Source: Cyanobium sp. CZS48M (GTDB lineage: Bacteria > Cyanobacteriota > Cyanobacteriia > PCC-6307 > Cyanobiaceae). Taken from it: a DNA stretch of 39,453 nt. The position numbers were made by a program, and so were the translations under genes. Positions 7,207 through 15,516 of the stretch are shown piece by piece. The stretch lies in assembly GCA_030373145.1 (NCBI GenBank), contig JAUCZK010000024.1, positions 1 through 39,453 of the forward strand. The letters are read 5' to 3'. Each line of letters starts with the position of its first letter. The first letter of the stretch is position 1. Under the pieces are notes generated by a model. That model ran no database searches. It was given only the letters and a program-made list of their open reading frames with translations, and was not told where the DNA came from.

Positions 7207-8211
7207 TCACACCGCCCGTAGCTGGCCGTTCGTCAGCCGCTCGCGGAAATTGGCCACGGTGGCGGCCAGTCCCACGGCCAGGGGGATGCGCGCCCGCCAA
7301 CCCAGGGCCGCCAGACGGCTCACGTCGAGTTGTTTCTTCGGCGTGCCGTCGGGCTTGCTGGTGTCCCAGTCGATCGTGCCGGCAAAGCCCGTGGCCGCCG
7401 CCACCGCTTCCGCCAGCTCACGGATGCTGAGGTCCACTCCGGTGCCCACGTTCAGGTAGCTCAGCGCGCCGGGAGCCTCGGGGCTCCAGTGCTCCAGGGC
7501 GAACACGCAGGCCTCGCCCAGGTCGTCCACATGCAGGAACTCGCGCAGGGCCGTGCCCGTGCCCCAGCAGGTCACGCTGGTGCCAAGACCGTGATCGGGG
7601 CGCCCCGCCGCCTCGTGGAATCGACGGATCAACGCCGGCAGCACATGGCTGTTCTCTGGGTGGTAGTTGTCGCCCGGCCCGTACAGATTGGTAGGCATCA
7701 GGCTGATGGCATCGAAGCCGTTTTGGCGCCGCAGCGCCTCGCAGAGCTTGATGCCGGCGATCTTGGCGATTGCGTACCACTCATTCGTGGGCTCCAACGC
7801 GCCGGTGAGCAGAGCCTCCTCGCGGATCGGCTGTGCAGCGAACTTCGGATAGATGCAGCTGCTGCCCAGGAAGAGCAGCCGCCGAGCACCGCTCCGCCAG
7901 GCGCTCTCGATCACGTTGTTCTGGATCTTCAGGTTCTGCAGCAGGAAATCAGCTGGGTAGGTGTCGTTCGCGTGGATCCCGCCCACTTTCGCCGCCGCCA
8001 TCACCACCACCTCGGACCGCTGCGCCTCGAACCAGGCCCGCACCGCCACAGCGTCCTCGAGATCCAGTTCATCCCGGCCGGTGGTGAGCAGGTTGCTGTA
8101 GCCCTTGCGCTGCAGCGCCCGGCAGATGGCGCTGCCGGCCATCCCCCGGTGCCCCGCCACGAAGATCCGATCGTGTGGCTGGATCAAGGGTGTGCTGGAG
8201 GAGTTGGTCAT
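7207..8211 (-). CDS. fcl: GDP-L-fucose synthase
   Basis: A 334-residue short-chain dehydrogenase/epimerase that converts GDP-4-keto-6-deoxymannose to GDP-L-fucose with NADPH. The Rossmann motif is GHRGMAGSA at residues 20-28. The catalytic set is S118/C119 in GSSCIYP and Y146/K150 in EWYAIAK, and NLYGPGDNYHPENSH is the usual substrate-binding segment. Length is normal. The gene for the preceding step, gmd, lies upstream on the same strand; a Phd antitoxin with a broken toxin has come to sit between them. Fucose supply suggests fucosylated lipopolysaccharide or exopolysaccharide. Confidence 0.95.
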   Translation of the reverse strand: MTNSSSTPLIQPHDRIFVAGHRGMAGSAICRALQRKGYSNLLTTGRDELDLEDAVAVRAWFEAQRSEVVVMAAAKVGGIHANDTYPADFLLQNLKIQNNVIESAWRSGARRLLFLGSSCIYPKFAAQPIREEALLTGALEPTNEWYAIAKIAGIKLCEALRRQNGFDAISLMPTNLYGPGDNYHPENSHVLPALIRRFHEAAGRPDHGLGTSVTCWGTGTALREFLHVDDLGEACVFALEHWSPEAPGALSYLNVGTGVDLSIRELAEAVAAATGFAGTIDWDTSKPDGTPKKQLDVSRLAALGWRARIPLAVGLAATVANFRERLTNGQLRAV

Positions 8212-8366
8212 GGCTCGGAAAACCAGTCGAGAAGCTGAAGGCCTTGGAATGGGGCGAAATCCCTGATGTTGCGAGTCGCCAGCACCAGGTGGTTCGTCGC
8301 GGCGACGGGATGGGGGTGCTCCCGCAAGGGTTCGGAGAACACGTTGGTATCCACAAGAACGTTCAC
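8208..8366 (-). pseudogene. Shortened PIN-domain (VapC-type) toxin
   Basis: A 52-residue reading starts with GTG overlapping the antitoxin stop (GTGA). It begins as a normal PIN toxin (VNVLVDTNVFSEPLR, with the first catalytic Asp) and ends as one (LVLATRNIRDFAPFQGLQLL). The central 70-80 residues, including the second and third acidic ligands, are missing and the two ends are joined in frame around HPHP-VAATNH. It cannot form a PIN active site. Its stop overlaps the fcl start by 4 bases, so it may persist because it still couples translation between the antitoxin and fcl. Confidence 0.75.
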
Positions 8367-8674
8367 GAGAGTTCTACGGAACGTCCAGGGGCGCGATCCC
8401 GCCACGAGGCAACCTCCTGATCCGCCGCTGGATCGGAGGCCAATGGCCAGTCGTTGTTGCAACCCGAACGGCCCGCCAGGCGCCAGAGATTGATGGCCTT
8501 GCCAAGGGCCTGGCTTGTGGTCGGATGGTGCAGTGAAGAGTAGGCCTGCTCGGAGAGAAGGACCGCCACAGGCTTGCCGTGCCTGGAGATGTGCACCACC
8601 TGCCCTGCTTCCGCCGCCTGAACCAACCTTGCCAGCCGCGCCTTCGCCTCGGACAGGGGTACGACGTGAGTCAT
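8363..8674 (-). CDS. Phd/YefM-family antitoxin
   Basis: 103 residues. MTHVVPLSEAKARLARLVQ, then GQVVHISRHGKPVAVLLS, is the standard Phd/YefM N-terminal DNA-binding fold. The C-terminal half would be the toxin-binding tail and is Trp/Arg-rich here. The downstream toxin has lost its centre, so this is an orphan antitoxin. It may still repress its own promoter or neutralise a toxin encoded elsewhere. It is inserted between gmd and fcl, all on one strand. Confidence 0.8.
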   Translation of the reverse strand: MTHVVPLSEAKARLARLVQAAEAGQVVHISRHGKPVAVLLSEQAYSSLHHPTTSQALGKAINLWRLAGRSGCNNDWPLASDPAADQEVASWRDRAPGRSVELS

Positions 8675-8727
8675 GACGCAGCCTCATCGATTCAGACCGA
8701 AATAATGGTCAGATCTGTCGGGCGCTA

Positions 8728-9873
8728 TCAGCCCAGCCCTTCCCGAGCCCGCTCCACGGCCTGCGGGTTGGTGGGCGGGTTCTCCATCGAGCCCACCACG
8801 TTGAAGCCCTTCAACCGCAGCAGCGCCTCCTTCTTCGCCTCCTCCTTGTCGGCCGCCACCATCTCCGCCACCAGCTCCTCCAGCGTGGTGGTGGGCGTCC
8901 AGCCCAGCTTCTCGCGGGCCCGGGTGGGATCGCCCAACAGCGTTTCCACTTCCGCCGGCCGGAAGTAGCGCGGATCGATCCTCACCACCACCTCGTCGCT
9001 ACCGGCCCGGCGGCCCTGTTCCTCCAGGCCCTCGCCGCTCCATTCGATGCCGCCCCAGCCCAGCTCGGCGGCGGTGAGCTCGATGAAGCGCCGCACGCTT
9101 TCCTGACGGCCCGTGGCGATCACGAAATCCTCCGGTGGGCCGTCCTGCTGCAGCATCCGCCACTGCATCTCCACATAGTCGCGGGCGTGGCCCCAGTCGC
9201 GCAGCGAATCCAGGTTGCCCATGAACAGGCAGTCGTCAAGGCCGGCATCAATGCGCGCCAGCCCCCGGGTGATCTTGCGTGTGACGAACGTCTCACCCCG
9301 CCGCGGCGATTCGTGGTTGAAGAGAATACCGTTGCAGGCATACATGCCATAGGCTTCGCGGTAGTTTACCGTGATCCAGTAAGCATAGAGCTTGGCCACC
9401 CCATAGGGGCTGCGCGGATAGAACGGCGTGGTTTCTTTCTGGGGGATCTCCTGCACCAGCCCGTAGAGCTCTGACGTGCTGGCCTGGTAAATGCGCGTTT
9501 TTTGGGTGAGGCCGAGGATGCGCACCGCCTCCAGGATCCGCAGCGTCCCCAGGGCGTCGGCGTTGGCGGTGTATTCAGGGCTCTCGAAGCTCACCGCCAC
9601 GTGGCTCTGGGCACCGAGGTTGTAGATCTCATCGGGCTGCACCTGCTGCACGATGCGGATCAGATTGGTGCTGTCGGTGAGATCCCCGTAGTGCAGCACC
9701 AGGTGTGGATCGCTTTCGTGGGGATCCTGATACAGATGATCGATCCGCTGCGTGTTCAGGCTGCTGGCCCGCCGCTTGATGCCGTGGACCACATAGTCCT
9801 TCTCGATCAGCAGCTCAGCCAGATAGGAGCCGTCCTGCCCTGAGATGCCCGTGATCAGAGCGGTTTTCGGCAT
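8728..9873 (-). CDS. gmd: GDP-mannose 4,6-dehydratase
   Basis: 381 residues from the ATG at 9873 (a second ATG at 9882 would add three). It converts GDP-D-mannose to GDP-4-keto-6-deoxy-D-mannose, the first step to GDP-L-fucose. The NADP-binding motif GISGQDGSY is at residues 9-17. The catalytic residues are T133 and E135 in ASTSELYG, and Y157 and K161 in SPYGVAK. The family signature [16 protein letters not shown] is present. The C-terminus extends past the usual end with an Asn/Pro-containing tail. The product feeds the fcl enzyme downstream. Confidence 0.95.
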   Translation of the reverse strand: MPKTALITGISGQDGSYLAELLIEKDYVVHGIKRRASSLNTQRIDHLYQDPHESDPHLVLHYGDLTDSTNLIRIVQQVQPDEIYNLGAQSHVAVSFESPEYTANADALGTLRILEAVRILGLTQKTRIYQASTSELYGLVQEIPQKETTPFYPRSPYGVAKLYAYWITVNYREAYGMYACNGILFNHESPRRGETFVTRKITRGLARIDAGLDDCLFMGNLDSLRDWGHARDYVEMQWRMLQQDGPPEDFVIATGRQESVRRFIELTAAELGWGGIEWSGEGLEEQGRRAGSDEVVVRIDPRYFRPAEVETLLGDPTRAREKLGWTPTTTLEELVAEMVAADKEEAKKEALLRLKGFNVVGSMENPPTNPQAVERAREGLG

Positions 9874-10061
9874 TGGCGCCATGTCTTGTTGGTCTGCGGA
9901 CCATCGCAGAAGGCCTTGGTTTCCGCAAGTGCACCAGTGACAGGAGCGGCGCTGGAGATGTTGATGGCTGGGCAACTTCAGAGGGCATTGGCGAGGCCGC
10001 TGCCGGGCTCTGAAGGCCGATCCCCCCAGGCGTGATAAGGGGTTGCACTGGCCCACCATGG

Positions 10062-10691
10062 ATGGCATTCCAGCACGCCGACTCGCCTCCGCAGCGCTGC
10101 GGCATCATTTTTGCCGGTGGTTCGGGGACCCGCCTGCAGCGGATCACCCAGGCGCTGAGCAAGCAGCTGCTGCCCATCTATCACAAGCCGATGATCTACT
10201 ACCCGCTCAGCACCCTGATGCTGGCAGGCCTGCGGGACATCCTGGCGATCTCCACCCCCCGCGACCTGCCCCAGTTCCAACAACGTCTCGGCGACAACCT
10301 CATCTATGGAGGTGATCTCTCGCGCAACCTGCAGGCCGTCAACGCCCGCTTTCGTAGCGCCTCGGTGTTCGCCTACCGCATAGTCGATCCCCAGGGGAAA
10401 CTCGTGCGCTGCTCCCAGGGTTCCGTCTTCGATGTGGCGGTGGATGTTCGCCGGGGCTCTCCCAGCTTCACCCATGGCTTTCTGGTGCTCTCCGCTGTAG
10501 CTGACTTCTGCTATCTCTGCTCCGATTACTACCACCCCGCCTCGGAGCAGGGTATCGCCTGGGATGATCCAGCCATGGGTATCAGCTGGCCCCAGTTGCC
10601 GGCAGGGGTGACCGTGCAGCTCTCAACGAAGGACCGTTCAAATCCCTCCCTGCAGCTTCAGGATCCCTCCCTATTGCCCGCATCGTTTTGA
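10062..10691 (+). pseudogene. Collapsed rfbA-rfbC chimera (dTDP-rhamnose genes)
   Basis: One open frame carries pieces of two genes. First comes the N-terminus of glucose-1-phosphate thymidylyltransferase ([12 protein letters not shown] through [20 protein letters not shown] to QQRLGD). A skip follows to NLIYGGDLS and VFAYRIVDP of the same protein. The frame then continues directly into dTDP-4-dehydrorhamnose 3,5-epimerase ([20 protein letters not shown]), skips again from RRGSPSF to THGFLVLS, and ends near the normal epimerase C-terminus. The nucleotidyl-transfer metal site and the epimerase core are missing, so no activity is expected. It is the relic of an rfb locus. Confidence 0.8.
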
Positions 10692-10703
10692 TTCGGATCA
10701 ATC

Positions 10704-10723
10704 AGCCAACCCAGATGTTGGCT
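10704..10723 (-). terminator. Hairpin at the 3' end of xth
   Basis: AGCCAAC (10704-10710) pairs perfectly with GTTGGCT (10717-10723) around a 6-nt loop and touches the xth stop codon. There is no long U-tract in either direction, so it is a weak or rho-assisted terminator candidate serving xth and possibly the convergent rfb remnant. Confidence 0.4.
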
Positions 10724-11556
10724 TACTCCAGCCCCTCCTCTTCCTCGTCGTCGCCTGGATCGGGCGGCCACTGCAGCTGCGCCACCACCGGGGCATGGTC
10801 GCTGGGCTTGTCGTTGCCGCGCACTGCTTTGTGGATCAGGCAGCCGGTGGCGCGCTCTTGAAGCTCCTGTGAGAGATAGATGTGGTCGATGCGCCAGCCC
10901 CTGTCGCGGTCCCAGGCGCCGCTGCGGTAGTCCCACCAGCTCCAGTGGCCAGTGTCGGGCTCGAACAGGCGGAACACGTCGGCCAGCCGCTCATCCAGCG
11001 CCAGGCGCAGGGCCTGGCGTTCGGCCTCGCTGGCCATGATGCCGCCGCTGAGCCGCTGGGGATCGTGGATGTCGCGGTCGTCGAGGGCGATGTTGAAATC
11101 CCCCACCATGCAGAGGGGATCGCCGTCGGCATCCTGCACGTCGAGGTAACGGCGCAGGCACGCCAGCCACTCCAGCTTGTAGGTGTATTTCTCCGATCGC
11201 AGCGCCGAGCCGTTGGGCACATAGAGGTTGAGCACGCGCACCCCCTCGATGCGGGCGCTGATCACGCGCTTCTGCTCCGCCAGCGCCACGGCCGGCTCAT
11301 CGGGCAGCAGGGCATCGAAGCCGATGCGCACATCCTCCAGCGGCAGCCGGCTGAGGATCGCCACACCGTTGTAGGCCTTCTGGCCGCTGATCACCGCGCC
11401 GTAGCCCAGGGCCGAGAACGGCTCCAGCGGAAAGGATCCGTCCTCCACCTTGGTTTCCTGCAGGCAGAGCACCTCCGGGCGTTCCCGCTCCAGCCAGGCC
11501 AGCACCTGCTCCAGGCGGCTGCGCACGGAATTCACGTTCCAGGTGGCGATCTGCAT
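10723..11556 (-). CDS. xth: Exodeoxyribonuclease III
   Basis: 277 residues from the ATG at 11556 (MQIATWNVNSVRSR, the canonical family start). An AP endonuclease and 3' exonuclease for base-excision repair. Active-site residues are N7, E34 (CLQETK), D153/N155 (VGDFNIAL), D224/H225 in the RIDH segment, and D253/H254 (PSDHAPV). The last 13 residues form an acidic tail (DPGDDEEEEGLE) not usual in the family. A fragmentary second copy lies at 5925-6216. A small secreted protein gene is divergent upstream. Confidence 0.93.
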   Translation of the reverse strand: MQIATWNVNSVRSRLEQVLAWLERERPEVLCLQETKVEDGSFPLEPFSALGYGAVISGQKAYNGVAILSRLPLEDVRIGFDALLPDEPAVALAEQKRVISARIEGVRVLNLYVPNGSALRSEKYTYKLEWLACLRRYLDVQDADGDPLCMVGDFNIALDDRDIHDPQRLSGGIMASEAERQALRLALDERLADVFRLFEPDTGHWSWWDYRSGAWDRDRGWRIDHIYLSQELQERATGCLIHKAVRGNDKPSDHAPVVAQLQWPPDPGDDEEEEGLE

Positions 11557-11626
11557 CCCGCGACAATCAGCCACCACGGGTGGCCTTTAGCATCAAACCG
11601 ACATCTTGTCCCGTCGCACGACTGCC

Positions 11627-11905
11627 ATGGCCCGCCCCCTGACCCTTGCGGCCCTGGCGATCTTGTGCTTTCCCCTGGCCAGCCAGAGCGGCCTGGCCCA
11701 GATCGGCAACTACGGGCAGGGGGTGCAGGAGCAGCAGATCTATGACAACAGTCCGACTGGCCGCCCCAGTGGCGGGATTCTCGAATCGGGCAACCCCCTG
11801 GAGCTGATGAACAAGTTGCGGCGCAGCAGTGCCCTCGACAACGCCACCCAGCCCGGTGATGCCGTCGATCAGGCCATCAGGGCCCTGGAGGCGCAGGCTC
11901 CTTAG
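11627..11905 (+). CDS. Small secreted protein, unknown function
   Basis: 92 residues from the ATG at 11627; a TTG at 11606 is possible but the signal peptide begins naturally at MARPLTLAALAILC. A cleavable signal peptide of about 24 residues (ending near SGLAQ) is followed by a short polar protein with no cysteines and a C-terminal helix (LELMNKLRRSSALDN). No family recognised. The 3' end overlaps the convergent TPR gene by 29 bp. Confidence 0.6.
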   Translation: MARPLTLAALAILCFPLASQSGLAQIGNYGQGVQEQQIYDNSPTGRPSGGILESGNPLELMNKLRRSSALDNATQPGDAVDQAIRALEAQAP

Positions 11906-12743
11906 GGGCGCCCTGAGGAGTGGTCTGGGGAGCTTTGATCTCCTGGCTGCGCCGCAGCGGTTCAAGGCCCCAGGCCGCTGCCACGTCATCCAGGCGAGTA
12001 TCGGGCTGGTTGGGCTTCAGCCGGCGGGCGCGGTCCAGCAGGTCGAGGGCCTCGCGGGTCTTGCCCTGCTGCTGGCGCATCAGGGCCTGGGCGAGAAGGG
12101 GCCTGGGATCGTCCGGGTGATCGGCCGCGAGCCTTTTGTAGAGCGCATCGGCGGCTGTGGTCTGGCCCCGGCGCTGCTGCAGATCGGCCAGCAGCAGCCC
12201 GATCGCCAGGACGTTGGCGCTTGCCTTCTGCCGGCTGGCCTGCTGGTAGGCCTTGGTGAGCAGCGCTTCGGCCTCCGCTCCACGGCCCTGCTCCAGCTGC
12301 AGCAGGGCCATCAGCTGCAGCGCCTCGATCCGGTCGGGCTTGAGGTTGAGCAGCTGACGCACCTCCCGCTCGGCACCGCTGGGGTCCTTCTGGTCGCGGC
12401 GCAGCTCCGCCAGCATCAGGCGCAGGCTCCAGCGCCCGGGCTGCTGGTCGGCCATGCGCTCCAGCAGCGCCGTGGCCTCGGTCTTGTCATCCAGGGCCAG
12501 CAACAGTTGCAGCAGCCGTTGCTGCTGGCCCTCGCTGGACTGGCCCCGGCTCACCTCCGCCCGCAGGCGGATGGCCTGTTTCTCCAGCTCCAGCTTGGAG
12601 GGGTCCAGGGGGCGGTTGCCCAGGCTGCGTTGCCCCAGCCACCAGCCTGCCAGCAGCGACACAACCGTCAGCAGCGCCGCCCCCAGCACCAACACAACCC
12701 TTGGGCTGGAGCCCAAGGCAGCGGAGGAGGGGCGCGGTGGCAT
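11877..12743 (-). CDS. Membrane-anchored TPR protein
   Basis: 288 residues from the ATG at 12743. An N-terminal membrane span (about residues 14-36, VVLVLGAALLTVVSLLAGWW) is followed by four to five TPR-like helical repeats, such as LNLKPDRIEALQLMALLQL and TTAADALYKRLAADHPDD, and a proline-rich end. The repeats should face the periplasm or the cytoplasm depending on the anchor; the Arg before the span favours the C-terminal part outside the cytoplasm. Scaffold role, partner unknown. The gene is divergent from the hypothetical gene at 12826. Confidence 0.7.
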   Translation of the reverse strand: MPPRPSSAALGSSPRVVLVLGAALLTVVSLLAGWWLGQRSLGNRPLDPSKLELEKQAIRLRAEVSRGQSSEGQQQRLLQLLLALDDKTEATALLERMADQQPGRWSLRLMLAELRRDQKDPSGAEREVRQLLNLKPDRIEALQLMALLQLEQGRGAEAEALLTKAYQQASRQKASANVLAIGLLLADLQQRRGQTTAADALYKRLAADHPDDPRPLLAQALMRQQQGKTREALDLLDRARRLKPNQPDTRLDDVAAAWGLEPLRRSQEIKAPQTTPQGAPKEPAPPGP

Positions 12744-12825
12744 CGAGCTGAATCCAGATCCAGCAAGTGTGGCCCCTGGGGCCCTGGCTACATTGGATTT
12801 CGGGCCTCTGGTTGCCCCCACCACG

Positions 12826-13575
12826 ATGCGTCAACACCCCATTTCCCCGGTCACCGAACCGCTGCAGTACCGGGCCATCGGCGTGGTGCGTGGTCAGTAC
12901 GTGCCCTCCGATTCCGAGCAGCTCACCCGCGGGCTGATCCGCACCGACGACGGCAGTGAGATCGACGCGGTCGTACTCGGCCGGGTGCTCAGCCTGGTGC
13001 GCCGCCACCTCGACCTCGAGCGCTCCCACCTCTGGGTGGTCTATCCCCGCTGCCGGGAACCCGGCGCCCTGCATCTGCAGATGGTGGGGGTGTGGGAACC
13101 GAGCACCCTCAGCGAGGCGGAACCTGAAGCCGATGCCGATGCCGAAGCCGATGCCGATGGCGAAGCCGAAGCCTTGGCCACAGCTGAAGCCAAACCCAGC
13201 CATGACGCTCTCCCCGAGGGCGACGACTACTTCTCCGTGCGGGGCGAACTGATCTACACCCGCCCCGACGCCAAGGAGCTGGTGGTGAAGGTGCGCCAGC
13301 GGCCCCGCCCCGATGGCAGCCGCCCGCAGCCGTTCAAGTTGCCCCTGCGCGGAGAGGTGCCCCTGGCCCATCTGCGCCATTTCGTCTCCCTGGATCTGCG
13401 CCGGCTGGGTCACCACCTGGAGCTGGAGCATTTCGAGGTGATCGGCCCGGTGGCCCAGCGCGGCAACCGCGGCGGCAAAGGGCGCCCTCAGCGGCCTGTC
13501 AGTGGCAGCTCCAGTGGCGGCCCCAGTGGCCCGAAGGCCGGCCACCGCAACGCTGTCAGCCGGCCCGGCGGCTGA
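12826..13575 (+). CDS. Conserved hypothetical protein with an acidic linker
   Basis: 249 residues. The first 85 residues (PLQYRAIGVVRGQYVPS, through VLSLVRRHLDLERSHLWVVYPR) form one compact unit. Residues about 100-125 are an acidic Ala/Glu/Asp linker of repeated EADADA type. A second unit (YFSVRGELIYTRPDA through FKLPLRG) follows, with a Gly/Ser/Arg-rich tail. I recall similar proteins in cyanobacteria but know no function. It leads a tight plus-strand run; the next gene starts one base after its stop. Charge and tail suggest nucleic-acid or ribosome association, which is speculation. Confidence 0.65.
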   Translation: MRQHPISPVTEPLQYRAIGVVRGQYVPSDSEQLTRGLIRTDDGSEIDAVVLGRVLSLVRRHLDLERSHLWVVYPRCREPGALHLQMVGVWEPSTLSEAEPEADADAEADADGEAEALATAEAKPSHDALPEGDDYFSVRGELIYTRPDAKELVVKVRQRPRPDGSRPQPFKLPLRGEVPLAHLRHFVSLDLRRLGHHLELEHFEVIGPVAQRGNRGGKGRPQRPVSGSSSGGPSGPKAGHRNAVSRPGG

Positions 13576-13576
13576 G

Positions 13577-14242
13577 ATGGAGTCCCGCCCCCAGCTCGGT
13601 GATGGGTCCTCCGCCGCCCTGCGGGTCGGAGCGGTGGTGGCCGGCGGCACCCTGCTGGCTGTGCTCGGCCCCGCTGTGGGCCTCTCCCCCTGGCTGGTGG
13701 CGTTGGCGGCCGGCGGTGGACTCGCCGGGCTCACCGTCGATTCCTTCCGTTACGGCGGCCGGGGCGGCCACCTGCTGGCGGAAACCCTTCCAGGCGGCCT
13801 CGCCCGCCTGCGCCGCATCGCCATCCATGAGGCCGGCCACGCCCTGGTGGCTGAGCAGGAGAACCTGCCGGTCAAGCAGGTGCTGGTGGGCAGCCTGGCC
13901 TGTCTGCGCGCCGGCATCGGCGCCAGCGGCAGCACCGAATTCGAGCCGCCCCAGCACGCCAAGCTCCCCCCCGAAGACCTGCGCCGCTGGAGCCGGGTGC
14001 TGCAGGCTGGCATGCTCGCCGAGCGTCTCCTCTATGAGCAGGCCCGTGGTGGCGCCGACGACCGCGCCCTGCTGGGCCGCCTCTGGGGTCTCTCCGGCTT
14101 CGATGTCGACACCGCCCAACGGGAGCAGCGCCGCGCCCGCCGCGAGGTGGAGCAACTGCTGCGCCGACGCCAGGGCGACCTGGAGGCCCGAGCCGAGCTG
14201 CTGCTGCAGGCCGCCCCCAGGCTGCTGCGCAGCGCCGCCTGA
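13577..14242 (+). CDS. HEAGH zinc-metalloprotease-like membrane protein lacking an AAA domain
   Basis: 221 residues. Two hydrophobic spans (about 16-34 and 38-54) are followed by IAIHEAGHALVAEQE, with the HEXXH zinc motif at H84-H88. Downstream helices (RVLQAGMLAERLLYEQ, GGADDRALL) resemble the peptidase half of FtsH (M41), where an Asp in the GGADD-like segment is the third ligand. The AAA ATPase part of FtsH is completely absent. Cyanobacterial annotations often call such proteins ATP-dependent Zn proteases, which is misleading. It sits 1 bp after the preceding gene and 5 bp before larC, so they are co-transcribed. Confidence 0.75.
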   Translation: MESRPQLGDGSSAALRVGAVVAGGTLLAVLGPAVGLSPWLVALAAGGGLAGLTVDSFRYGGRGGHLLAETLPGGLARLRRIAIHEAGHALVAEQENLPVKQVLVGSLACLRAGIGASGSTEFEPPQHAKLPPEDLRRWSRVLQAGMLAERLLYEQARGGADDRALLGRLWGLSGFDVDTAQREQRRARREVEQLLRRRQGDLEARAELLLQAAPRLLRSAA

Positions 14243-14247
14243 GCCCG

Positions 14248-15516
14248 ATGCCCCAGGCCTTTCTGGATTGCCCCACCGGTCTGGCCGGCGACATGCTCCT
14301 GGCCGCCCTGCTTGACCTGGGGCTGCCCGAAGACGTGATCCATCAGCCCCTGGCCCAGCTGGGTCTGGAGGGCCGCTACCGCCTCCAGCATGGAGAGGCC
14401 CGCAGCGGCGGCCTGCGCGGGCGACGCCTCACGGTCGAAACCCTCGAGCCGGATCCCCCCCACCGCTCCTGGGGCAGCCTGCGGCAGCTGATCAGCGGCA
14501 GCGCCCTGGAGCCCCCCCTGCGCCAGCGGGTGCTGGCGGTGTTTGGCCTGCTGGCTGAGGCCGAGGGGGCTGTGCATGGCCAGCCTCCGGAGCAGGTGCA
14601 TTTCCATGAGGTGGGCGCCCTCGATGCCCTCGTCGATGTGGTGGGCGTTTGCGCCGGCCTGCTGCACCTTCAAGTGGAGCACTTGATCTGCGCTCCTCCT
14701 CCCGCCGGCCACGGCAGCGTTTCCACAGCCCACGGCCGCTTGCCCCTGCCGGCGCCGGCGGTGCTGGAGCTGGCCCGCCGCCGCTCCATCCCCCTGGCCA
14801 GCGCCGAGGGATTTCCCGCCGGTGAACTCACCACCCCCACGGGCCTGGCCCTGATGGCCTGCTGGGCTGAGCACTTCGCGGTGGCGCCAGCCCTGGTGCC
14901 CCAGCAGGTGGGGATCGGTCTCGGCCACCGGGTGCTGGATCGCCCCAACCTGCTGCGCCTTTGGCTCGGAGCAGCGGTTGCCGGCGGCAGCCCCGGCACT
15001 TCGACCCTCGCAGCCCCCCTGGACTCGCCCCAACTGGAAACGGTGCTGCAGCAGCAGGCCCAGATCGATGACGCCAGCCCCGAGGACCTGGCCTTTCTGA
15101 TGGAGGAACTGCGGACCGCTGGGGCACTGGAGGTGTTCAGCGCGGCCATCGGCATGAAGAAAGGCCGCCCGGGGGTGCTGCTCACGGTGCTGGGCTGGCC
15201 GGATCAGGCCGCTGCCCTGCGCGAGATCTGGTGGCGCCACAGCAGCAGCCTCGGCCTGCGCGAGCAGCTGCAGCAGCGCTGGGCCCTGCCCCGCCGCAGC
15301 CACAGCCTGGCCACGCCCCTGGGGGAGGTGCGGGTGAAGTGGGTGGAACGAGCTGGCGCCCCGCCCCGCTACAAGAGCGAATTCGACGACCTCGCGACAC
15401 TGGCCCGACGCCATGGCCTCAGCCTCGCCCAGGTGCGCCAGGTGGTGGCCGAGGCCATGGCTGGCGCCCGTGCCATGGCCACCGACAATGCTCTCCCTCC
15501 GCCCGAAACCAGCTGA
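14248..15516 (+). CDS. larC: LarC-type nickel insertion protein
   Basis: 422 residues. The N-terminus FLDCPTGLAGDMLLAAL and the HFHEVGALDALVDVVG segment are the signatures of LarC (formerly UPF0272). The C-terminal half, from about residue 265, is the ferredoxin-like CTP-hydrolysing part. Known LarC inserts nickel into the pincer cofactor of lactate racemase-type enzymes. No larB, larE or larA is in the window. It ends in an ATGA-type overlap (one shared base) with the next gene. Confidence 0.9.
   Translation: MPQAFLDCPTGLAGDMLLAALLDLGLPEDVIHQPLAQLGLEGRYRLQHGEARSGGLRGRRLTVETLEPDPPHRSWGSLRQLISGSALEPPLRQRVLAVFGLLAEAEGAVHGQPPEQVHFHEVGALDALVDVVGVCAGLLHLQVEHLICAPPPAGHGSVSTAHGRLPLPAPAVLELARRRSIPLASAEGFPAGELTTPTGLALMACWAEHFAVAPALVPQQVGIGLGHRVLDRPNLLRLWLGAAVAGGSPGTSTLAAPLDSPQLETVLQQQAQIDDASPEDLAFLMEELRTAGALEVFSAAIGMKKGRPGVLLTVLGWPDQAAALREIWWRHSSSLGLREQLQQRWALPRRSHSLATPLGEVRVKWVERAGAPPRYKSEFDDLATLARRHGLSLAQVRQVVAEAMAGARAMATDNALPPPETS

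Noticed and set aside
8728-10068. Extended 446-residue form of gmd
   Set aside because: The extra N-terminal residues show no conserved sequence; the Rossmann start [15 protein letters not shown] at 9873 is canonical.
13502-13576. Longer N-terminus for the HEAGH protein starting at 13502
   Set aside because: It would overlap the end of the preceding gene by 74 bases; the ATG at 13577, one base after that stop, is the natural start.
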